Source: an uncultured Clostridia bacterium
GTDB taxonomy: Bacteria > Bacillota > Clostridia > Christensenellales > Borkfalkiaceae
Assembly (NCBI GenBank): GCA_947629575.1
Contig: CANREF010000007.1
Location: 1 to 64,000, forward strand
Length of the DNA: 64,000 nt
Direction of reading: 5' to 3'
Shown here: positions 57,571 to 64,000 of the stretch, in pieces
Numbering within the stretch: position 1 is the first letter of the stretch
How the letters are laid out: every line of letters starts with the position of its first letter
The notes under the pieces: model-generated
Seen by the model: only the letters and a program-made list of their open reading frames with translations
The model's database searches: none
What the model was told of the DNA's origin: nothing
Position numbers and translations under genes: made by a program

Positions 57571-59475
57571 TTACAATTCCTCTGCTTCGCGGATCCACAG
57601 GGCGGCGGAAGCGTCGGAGGGCATACGGAAATCCGCGCGGGGAGAAAGGGATACCGAGCCCACCTTCACGCCGTCGGGAACGCAGTTCCGTTTGAACTGC
57701 TGGGCAAAAAACCGCTTGTAGAAATTCACGAGCCACTTCTTCAAAACATCGCGGCTGTACTTTCCCGCAAACGTCCGCTCCGCCACGTACAATGTCTTTG
57801 CGGGGGAATAGCCCCTGCGAAGGAAGCACCACAAATAGAAATCATGCAGTTCGTAAGGTCCTACGATGTCCTCCGTCTTCTGCGCGATGTTCCCCTCCTC
57901 GTCGGGAGGAAGGAGCTCGGGGGAAATTTCCGTACCCAAAATGCTCTTTAACACCACTTCCATTCTGCCGCCGATGCGGTTTGCCTCATAGGCAACGAGG
58001 GACTTTACGAGCGTCTTGGGAACGGAAGAATTGACTGCATACATGCTCATATGGTCACCGTTATAGGTGCACCAACCGAGGGCGAGCTCGCTCATATCCC
58101 CCGTGCCGATGACGAGCCCCTCCGTCTCATTTGCAACGTCCATGAGGACCATTGTGCGGTAGCGCGCCTGTGCGTTTTCGTATACCGTATTGCGATTTTC
58201 GGGGTCGTGCTCGATATCGCGGAAATGGCGGTTGACCGCGCCCGCGATGTTCACCGTGCGAATGGAAACGCCCGACGCCTGCATGAGTGCGTTTGCGTTG
58301 TTCCGCGTCTTTTGGCTCGTGCCGAACCCGGGCATCGTGAGGGCGATGATGTCCCCTCTGTCCTTCCCCAAGAGGTCGAAGGCGCGGCAGGTGACGAGGA
58401 GCGCGAGCGCCGAATCGAGCCCACCCGAAATGCCGATGACCGCCGTCTTGCTGTGGGTATGGGAAAGCCGCCTTGCGAGCGCGCTCGACTGCATGGACAG
58501 GATTAGCCCGCACCGCTTTTCGAGTTCCTTGCCCTGCGGCACGAAGGGAAGCTGCGGGAATTGACGCGAGGAAAGGTCGCCGTCACCGATGAAAACCTGC
58601 GGATCTGTCGCATAGTCGCACTCCACTGAGGAAAAGGTGTTCGTTTTTCTGCGCTCGTTCAAAAGAAATCCGACGTCGATCTCCGCCTCGGCGGTCTCCC
58701 CCGAGAAGGGCAAACTCTCCGCAAGGCAGACGCCGTTTTCGTAGATCAAATTGTTTCCCGCAAATACCATATCCGAAGTGCTCTCCCCCACGCCCGCGCT
58801 CGCATAGACGTAGGCACAGAGATTTTTGCCCGACTGGGCGGCGAGGAGAGTTTTGCGATACTCCCGTTTTCCGATGGTCTCGTTGCTCGCGGACAGATTC
58901 ACGATGATCGTCGCACCGTGCCCGCAATGCTGCGCCGAAGGCGATTCGGACGACCAAAGATCTTCGCAGATCTCGCATGCAACCGCAAATTCGGGACGGT
59001 GAATGTCATACACGATGAAATTGCGATCGAAATAAGCGTAATTGTCCCCGATGCGCACAAGATGGGATCCTTCGGGAGCAGGCGAAAAGTAGCGCGCCTC
59101 GTAAAATTCGTTATAGTTCGGAAGATGGGTCTTCGGAATGACTCCGGAGACCTTTCCGCCGCTGACCGCCGCGGCGCAATTATAGATCTTACCCTCGAAT
59201 GCAACGGGAAGCCCGACATAAACGAGCATTTTCAGTCCCAACGTCGCTTTGGCGATCTCTTGCAAAGCGGCAAGACAGCCGTCGAGCAGCGTCTGTTGCA
59301 AAAAGAGATCGCCGCAGGTGTAACCCGAAATACTCAACTCGGGAAAGACGAGGATCTCGGTGTTCTTTGCGGCTTGTTCTTCGATGATCTCGATAATTTT
59401 TTTTGCATTGAATGCGGGATCGGCGACCCTGAGTTCGGGGCTTGCCGCCGCCACTTTTACAAAACCGTATTGCAT
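57571..59475 (-). CDS. nadE: Glutamine-hydrolysing NAD+ synthetase
   Basis: Makes NAD+ from deamido-NAD+ with glutamine as the nitrogen source. The 634-residue protein is the two-domain form. The N-terminal nitrilase-like glutaminase has the Glu46-Lys115-Cys170 triad (FPELSISGYT, PKTHLPNY, CEICEDLW). The C-terminal synthetase has the ATP P-loop GISGGLDSALAL near 355, GTGDMSELALGWCTYNGDHMSMY and a KSILGTEISPELLP-type segment. The start at 59475 follows AAAGGAG. It lies between repeat-filled gaps, with no clear promoter found; it may be read through from recA side repeats. Confidence 0.95.
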   Translation of the reverse strand: MQYGFVKVAAASPELRVADPAFNAKKIIEIIEEQAAKNTEILVFPELSISGYTCGDLFLQQTLLDGCLAALQEIAKATLGLKMLVYVGLPVAFEGKIYNCAAAVSGGKVSGVIPKTHLPNYNEFYEARYFSPAPEGSHLVRIGDNYAYFDRNFIVYDIHRPEFAVACEICEDLWSSESPSAQHCGHGATIIVNLSASNETIGKREYRKTLLAAQSGKNLCAYVYASAGVGESTSDMVFAGNNLIYENGVCLAESLPFSGETAEAEIDVGFLLNERRKTNTFSSVECDYATDPQVFIGDGDLSSRQFPQLPFVPQGKELEKRCGLILSMQSSALARRLSHTHSKTAVIGISGGLDSALALLVTCRAFDLLGKDRGDIIALTMPGFGTSQKTRNNANALMQASGVSIRTVNIAGAVNRHFRDIEHDPENRNTVYENAQARYRTMVLMDVANETEGLVIGTGDMSELALGWCTYNGDHMSMYAVNSSVPKTLVKSLVAYEANRIGGRMEVVLKSILGTEISPELLPPDEEGNIAQKTEDIVGPYELHDFYLWCFLRRGYSPAKTLYVAERTFAGKYSRDVLKKWLVNFYKRFFAQQFKRNCVPDGVKVGSVSLSPRADFRMPSDASAALWIREAEEL

Positions 59476-59494
59476 AAAAACTCCTTTCGAGAAA

Positions 59495-60092
59495 GTCACC
59501 ACCTCAGTCACCTTCGGTGACAGCTCCTCCAAGGAGGAGCCATTGCCCCCTCCTTAGGAGGGGGATTAAGGGGGTGGTGTTTCTCTAATTACTGCGCGGA
59601 GCAGGGTTCCCCTGCGGCAGCGCACACAATTTGCCGCACTCTTACGGCTTAATGTCCAAGCCAAGCGATTTTGAGAGCCAACTCGGTTGATGCAGGAGGA
59701 AGGTTTCCTCGCACATTTCTTTTCGAACGACACCCCTTCCGTCACGCGCTCTGCGCGTGACACCCCTCTCCGCGGGTAGAAACCCGCGTTCGGTCACCGT
59801 TCGCGCCTCTGGTGCGCTCACTCCTGTCACAGCGCGCCAACGGTTATCAACCGTTGGCAGAATGCGCTGTTCCACCTCAAGGGGTGGGCAAGGGGGGAGT
59901 GAGCAAAGAAATGTGCGAATCCATTCTCAATTACTTGCCTTAGGCGGAATTCACTTCCGCCGTGGGCGACACAATTTGGCAATTACTTTTGCCTTATTGT
60001 CCGATGAAACGAATGAGAGGACAAAAATGTTAAGGCGTAGACGCCCGTTTCCTCACGGAAAAAGATTTTGCGTAGCAAAAGATTTTTCGTGA
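59495..60092. repeat. Large block of dispersed repeats between recA and nadE
   Basis: In order: a copy of the CACCACCTCAGTCAC family with CCCCCTCCTTAGGAGGGGG (59497-59581); CGCAGCGCACACAATTTGCCGC, matching the 52180 region (59600-59650); the CGCACATTTCTTTTCGAACG and GTGGGCAAGGGGGGAGTG blocks shared with 41889-42240 (59695-60045), including the CTTAGGCGGAATTCACTTCC palindrome; and the CACGAAAAATCTTTTGC hairpin (60050-60092) just after the recA stop, which is its likely terminator. No gene or clear promoter is seen in this 619-bp gap. Confidence 0.75.
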
Positions 60093-60094
60093 AC

Positions 60095-61123
60095 TTATTT
60101 CTCTTCTTCGCTTCCCACGACCTGATCGACCGAAGAGCCCTTTGCGGCGACGCGGATCTTCTCCTCGATCTCGGCAGCCATTTCGGGGTTGTCTTTGAGG
60201 AATTGTCTCATTTTTTCGCGACCGTTCGCAACTTTTGTGTCGTTATAGCTGAACCATGCGCCGCTCTTTTTGATGATGTCGTATTGGATACCGAGGTCGA
60301 TGAGACATCCTTCCTGCGAGACGCCCTCGCCGTACATGATGTCGAATTCCGCCTGACGGAAGGGAGGAGCGAGTTTGTTCTTCACGACCTTTGCGCGCGT
60401 GCGGTTGCCCGCTGCGCCTTCGGAATCTTTGAGCGTATCGATCTTCCTGATGTCGATGCGGACGGAGGCATAGAATTTGAGCGCCTTGCCGCCCGGGGTC
60501 ACTTCGGGATTGCCGAACATCACGCCCACCTTTTCCCGCAACTGGTTGATGAAAATGACGCACGTCTTGCTCTTATTGACGATCGCCGTGAGCTTTCTCA
60601 GCGCCTGCGACATGAGCCGCGCCTGAAGTCCCACATGGGAATCTCCCATGTCTCCCTCGATCTCCGCCTTGGGCGTGAGCGCCGCCACCGAGTCCACCAC
60701 GATGATGTCCACCGCGGAGGAACGCACAAGATTGTCCACGATGTCGAGCGCCTGTTCGCCCGTATCGGGCTGGGAGACATAGAGTTCGTTGAGATCCACT
60801 CCCAAGTGCTTTGCGTAGACGGGATCGAGCGCGTGTTCTGCATCCACAAATGCCGCGATCCCCCCCATTTTCTGCGCTTCTGCCACACAATGAAGGGCGA
60901 CCGTCGTCTTGCCCGAGCTCTCAGGCCCGTAGATCTCGATCATCCTTCCGCGCGGAACGCCGCCGATCCCGAGCGCGAGATCGAGGGCGAGACAGCCCGT
61001 GGGAATGACGTCGATGTCGGTATTCCCCGCCTCTTCGCCCAATTTCATGATAGCGCCCTTGCCGTACTGCTTCTCGATCTGAGCAAGAACGGCGTCCAAT
61101 GCTTTGCGTTTTTCTTCGTTCAT
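60095..61123 (-). CDS. recA: Recombinase A
   Basis: ATP-dependent strand-exchange protein and SOS co-protease. The 342-residue protein has [19 protein letters not shown] (P-loop GPESSGKT 65-72), [16 protein letters not shown] (loop 1), the conserved [28 protein letters not shown] around loop 2, and a short acidic tail. Length is normal. AAGGAG precedes the ATG. It is 38 bp after cinA in the order rimO-pgsA-cinA-recA, as in many Clostridia. A LexA box is not seen near the start, since its promoter must lie upstream in the operon. Confidence 0.99.
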   Translation of the reverse strand: MNEEKRKALDAVLAQIEKQYGKGAIMKLGEEAGNTDIDVIPTGCLALDLALGIGGVPRGRMIEIYGPESSGKTTVALHCVAEAQKMGGIAAFVDAEHALDPVYAKHLGVDLNELYVSQPDTGEQALDIVDNLVRSSAVDIIVVDSVAALTPKAEIEGDMGDSHVGLQARLMSQALRKLTAIVNKSKTCVIFINQLREKVGVMFGNPEVTPGGKALKFYASVRIDIRKIDTLKDSEGAAGNRTRAKVVKNKLAPPFRQAEFDIMYGEGVSQEGCLIDLGIQYDIIKKSGAWFSYNDTKVANGREKMRQFLKDNPEMAAEIEEKIRVAAKGSSVDQVVGSEEEK

Positions 61124-61161
61124 ATGATTTCTCCTTGATGGTTTTTCAAAACGTTATGCGC

Positions 61162-62235
61162 TCAACGGATCTCTTTATAGGCATGGAAGAGCGCCAGATT
61201 GATCGCCTGTTTGGTGACGGAAGTCCTGTCCCCCGTCAAATGGAATTCGAATACGCGGACGCGTTCGCCCGTTCCTATCGCGATGAAACAAGTCCCCGCA
61301 GGCGTCTTAGTCCCGTCTGACTTTGGTCCTGCGATGCCCGTTGTGGCAATGGCGATGTCGCAGTGCCCCGTCTTGAGCAATCCCGCCGCCATCTCATAGG
61401 CGGTATCTCCCGAGACCGCGCCTTTGGACTGCAGGGTGTAGGGGGAAACGCCGAGCCGCTCCTGTTTAGACAGCCCGTCATAGGTATTCAGACCCTCGTA
61501 AAAGACCTTGCTCGCGCCGGGATTTTTGACGATCTCCTCGCCGACGCCGCCGCCCGTAAACGATTCCGCCGTGGACAAATGCAGACGGTGGAGCTTGAGC
61601 GCTTCAAAGAGCCGCTGCCCGGGCGTGACGTCCTCCATGGCATAGACATACTTTCCGAGCTCGTCTGCCACGATGCGCACCGCCTCATCCACGGCGACCT
61701 TGGGAGAGGCCGAATGATAGGCGATCTCGATCTTTCCCACGCCGTATTCTTCGCTCGTGTGGATGAAGACCCCGCCCTGCTTTGCGGCTTCCTCCGTGGC
61801 GCGGATGACCTCCTCGCGGGGCGCGCCCACCGTCTTGATCACGACGCTGTAGAAGGACTGCCCCCGCTTTCCGTCCACGGCGGGAAGGACCTCTTCGCGC
61901 ACGGCGCATGCCCCCTCTTTCCCCGCGGGAAGAACGGCGTACAGGCAGTTCTTTGCCTGATGCAGCGTCCCGTCGGGGAATTGCTCCCCTGTGACGACTT
62001 CCACTGCCTCCCTTGCCGCAGACAGGAGAACGTCATCGCAGATGAGAAACACGCCGTCGCTCTCTTCCGACAGCCGCGAGAGCGTCGCCTTGACGAGCGC
62101 CGTGTCGTCATATGCGGCGAGCACGACCTCCGAAAGGGGGACGCCGCCCGACAAGAGAGCGTCCGTAACGGCGGGGAATTCCACCGCGCATACGGAACGA
62201 AAATGGTTGCGAAGAACGAGCGCCGTGAATTTCAT
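61162..62235 (-). CDS. cinA: CinA-like protein with divergent N-terminal domain
   Basis: CinA proteins pair a MoaB/MogA-like (COG1058) domain with a C-terminal NMN deamidase (PncC) domain that salvages pyridine nucleotides. In this 357-residue protein the C-terminal domain (about 200-357) is intact: LSTAESFTGGGVGEEIVKNPGASKVF..., GLNTYDGLSKQERLGV, TTGIAGPKSDGTKTPAGTCFIAIG. In place of the usual AESCTGG the motif is AESFTGG. The N-terminal 170 residues keep the CinA outline (LSEESDGVFLICDD) but lack the normal start (GTELLLGQ). The start at 62235 is one base after the pgsA stop. Activity of the N-domain is doubtful. Confidence 0.85.
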   Translation of the reverse strand: MKFTALVLRNHFRSVCAVEFPAVTDALLSGGVPLSEVVLAAYDDTALVKATLSRLSEESDGVFLICDDVLLSAAREAVEVVTGEQFPDGTLHQAKNCLYAVLPAGKEGACAVREEVLPAVDGKRGQSFYSVVIKTVGAPREEVIRATEEAAKQGGVFIHTSEEYGVGKIEIAYHSASPKVAVDEAVRIVADELGKYVYAMEDVTPGQRLFEALKLHRLHLSTAESFTGGGVGEEIVKNPGASKVFYEGLNTYDGLSKQERLGVSPYTLQSKGAVSGDTAYEMAAGLLKTGHCDIAIATTGIAGPKSDGTKTPAGTCFIAIGTGERVRVFEFHLTGDRTSVTKQAINLALFHAYKEIR

Positions 62236-62236
62236 A

Positions 62237-62839
62237 TCATTCCTCGCTCTCTTTGAGGACCTGCTTGTTGCGGAAGATATAATTGCATCCCGAGAGCACG
62301 GTGAGCGCCGTTGCGAGCGCAAGGAAGATAAACCCGATGAGCGCCGCGACAGGACCTGCCGCAATATCCAGGAAGGAAGCGGTGATGATCAGGGTCGCAA
62401 GCGCGATGTCCTGCGTCACCGTCTTGAGTTTTCCGTAAATATCGGCGGCGAGGACAACTTTGCGCTCGGCCGCGACCATGCGGAAGCCGCTCACGATGAG
62501 TTCCCGCGCCAAGATGACGGCGGTGAAGATCCCCGCACAGAGCCTGCCCCAACCGACAAGATATTTTGTCTCGAACACGTCGGGAAAGGCGAGCAGCAAT
62601 ATGAGCGCCGTAGAGACGAGCACCTTATCCGCGATCGGGTCGAGAAATTTCCCCAAATTGGTGACAAGATGACGTTTACGGGCGATATAGCCATCCAAAA
62701 AGTCTGTGCCCGCAGCGAGCACGAAGATGATCCCCGCGATCAAAAAATTATAGGGCAGAATGCCGTCCAAACAGAAGAAGACGGCGAAAACGGGGATCAG
62801 ACAAATGCGTGTCAAAGTGATTTTGTTGGGCAGATTCAT
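62237..62839 (-). CDS. pgsA: CDP-diacylglycerol-glycerol-3-phosphate 3-phosphatidyltransferase
   Basis: Makes phosphatidylglycerol-phosphate, the first committed step to phosphatidylglycerol, in the inner membrane. The 200-residue protein has four or more membrane helices and the CDP-alcohol phosphotransferase signature DFLDGYIARKRHLVTNLGKFLDPIADK, with the four Asp residues that bind metal. The start at 62839 follows AAGGAAGG. It lies 25 bp after rimO and one base before cinA, so it is part of the same operon. Confidence 0.95.
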   Translation of the reverse strand: MNLPNKITLTRICLIPVFAVFFCLDGILPYNFLIAGIIFVLAAGTDFLDGYIARKRHLVTNLGKFLDPIADKVLVSTALILLLAFPDVFETKYLVGWGRLCAGIFTAVILARELIVSGFRMVAAERKVVLAADIYGKLKTVTQDIALATLIITASFLDIAAGPVAALIGFIFLALATALTVLSGCNYIFRNKQVLKESEE

Positions 62840-62864
62840 GGCGATCCTTCCTTGTAAAAAAAAT

Positions 62865-64000
62865 CTATTTTCGGGATAAGGCAGTGCCGTACAGATCGTA
62901 AGGTCCTGCCTCGTCGATGTGCACCGTGTATCTCTTTCCCTGCTCGGCGGCGGGCGCGGTGAAGTAGGTAACACCGTCTATATCGGGCGTCTGAAAGTAC
63001 GTTCTTCCCACAAAGCAGCCCTTCTCATAGTCGATGCCGTCGCAGAGCACTTCCGCCTGCTTTCCGACCGCCCCCCGCAGAAGGGAAGCGGAGATCTCCT
63101 GCTGCGCTGCATAGAGCTCTCTTTGCCACCGCTTTTTCGTGGAAGGGTGGACCTGCCCCTTCAGCTTATAGGCGGGCGTTTCGGGTTCGCGGGAATAGGC
63201 GAAAAAGCCGCAATTGAGGAGCTGCGCTTCCCGCAAGAAGCCGATGAGCGCGCGGTGCTCCTCCTCCGTCTCGGAGGGGAATCCCGCAATGAAGGTCGTG
63301 CGGAGGGCGATCCCGGGGATCTCCTCCTTCAGCTTTGCGATGAGGGCAAGATATTCCGCCCTGCTCCCCTTCCGCCCCATGAGCTTCAAGATCCTGTCCT
63401 CCGAATGCTGCAGGGGAATATCGAGATATTTGACGAGTTTCGGCTCGTCGCGGAGCTCGGCGATGAGTTCCTCCGTGATGCGCTCCGGATAACAGTATAG
63501 CAGACGAATATGACAGATATTGTCAAGTTCGCAAAGTTTTTTCAGCAATGGAACGAGTAAATTTTCTCCGCCGTCCTCGCCGTAGCGGCTCACGTCCTGC
63601 GCGACGAGGATCAGTTCCTCGGTGTGCCCGAGCGACGCCGCCTCCGCAAGGAGGGCTTCCATGGGATAGGAGCGGTACTTTCCGCGGATCTTGGGGATGA
63701 GACAGTAGGTGCAGTGGTTGGAACATCCCTCTGCGATCTTGAGATATTTGTAGTGCTCGGGGGTGGTGATGACGCGCTCGCCCCGTTCTCCGCCGCCGCG
63801 TCCCACGGCATTCACCCGTTCGTTCCGATAGGCGCGCTCCAAGGCGGGAAAGAGCTCGCCCGCATCCGAGATCCCCAAAAAGACGTCCGCCTCTGTGAGG
63901 GCGGGGAAGAGCTCGCCGATGAATTTTTGGGGCAGACAGCCCGCAACGACGATCTTTTCCAGCTTCCCCTTGCGGTAGCCGTTCCCCTCGAGCACCGTCT
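62865..64000 (-). CDS. rimO: Ribosomal protein S12 methylthiotransferase (5' end cut by window)
   Basis: Radical-SAM enzyme that methylthiolates Asp88 of ribosomal protein S12. About 378 residues are visible: the end of the N-terminal UPF0004 domain (KIVVAGCLPQKF), the radical-SAM cluster CSNHCTYCLIPKIRGKYRS, the barrel with DIPLQH and RTTFIAGFP, and a C-terminal TRAM domain (GKQAEVLCDGIDYEKGCFVGRTYFQTPDIDG). The DIDG/FQTPDIDG stretch and overall form favour RimO over MiaB. The gene continues past 64000. First visible gene of the rimO-pgsA-cinA-recA operon. Confidence 0.95.
   Translation of the reverse strand, partial: TVLEGNGYRKGKLEKIVVAGCLPQKFIGELFPALTEADVFLGISDAGELFPALERAYRNERVNAVGRGGGERGERVITTPEHYKYLKIAEGCSNHCTYCLIPKIRGKYRSYPMEALLAEAASLGHTEELILVAQDVSRYGEDGGENLLVPLLKKLCELDNICHIRLLYCYPERITEELIAELRDEPKLVKYLDIPLQHSEDRILKLMGRKGSRAEYLALIAKLKEEIPGIALRTTFIAGFPSETEEEHRALIGFLREAQLLNCGFFAYSREPETPAYKLKGQVHPSTKKRWQRELYAAQQEISASLLRGAVGKQAEVLCDGIDYEKGCFVGRTYFQTPDIDGVTYFTAPAAEQGKRYTVHIDEAGPYDLYGTALSRK

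Overview
The window reads as the chromosome of an uncultured anaerobic Clostridia-type member of the Bacillota. The grounds are Firmicutes-like promoters (TTGACA, 17 bp, TATAAT) and strong AGGAGG-type ribosome sites, a 1195-residue pyruvate:ferredoxin oxidoreductase, a short pyruvate kinase, rubrerythrin, a type-3 prolyl-tRNA synthetase, tandem DegV proteins and the gene order rimO-pgsA-cinA-recA. The core is GC-rich; the integrated element near 33-40 kb is clearly more AT-rich. No finer taxonomic placement can be supported from the sequence alone.

Layout. 1-2.3 kb: RNase P RNA (minus strand), followed by a tandem array of partial copies of its 3' end and a structured element, and divergent from pyruvate kinase. 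2.3-8 kb: an intergenic repeat pair, a beta-helix carbohydrate-binding lipoprotein, a two-component system and an M20 dipeptidase. 8-11.4 kb: a YjdF-like membrane protein with a MarR regulator, and an ABC exporter with a palindromic operator. 11.5-16 kb: type II topoisomerase subunits A and B. 16.2-21 kb: PFOR and a serine hydrolase. 21.1-29.8 kb: a compact phage-head module (ArpU-like regulator, terminase, portal, scaffold, capsid, connector, hub-like protein) with no tail, lysis or integrase genes. 28.6-32.5 kb: two surface-anchored SH3/propeller-like proteins. 32.6-39.9 kb: tRNA-Pro(AGG), a broken upstream tRNA copy, then an integrase-bearing element whose Xre-controlled operon encodes a string of exported proteins behind a tRNA-like leader. 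40-50 kb: Xre regulator, ProRS, AsnRS, two DegV proteins, phosphohexomutase, transketolase, nitroreductase. 50-57.4 kb: frameshifted zinc-ribbon protein, rubrerythrin, RpiR regulator, an alcohol/aldehyde dehydrogenase fusion and a GH1 beta-glucosidase. 57.5-64 kb: NAD synthetase, then recA-cinA-pgsA-rimO, with rimO running off the right edge.

How it works together. PFOR, pyruvate kinase, phosphohexomutase, transketolase, beta-glucosidase and the ADH-ALDH fusion suit a fermenting sugar user; rubrerythrin handles peroxide. Intergenic space is filled with several families of dispersed palindromic repeats.

Best candidates for something undescribed: (1) a roughly 110-nt structured element found beside two different stable-RNA genes (rnpB and tRNA-Pro), each time with partial copies of the host RNA gene; (2) the integrated element with a promoter holding an operator in its spacer, a tRNA-like leader RNA and a cassette of exported Ig-like proteins; (3) a P22-like head-only phage module ending at a terminator; (4) the ADH-ALDH fusion in the opposite order to AdhE. 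Several genes here also appear to be transcribed as leaderless mRNAs.
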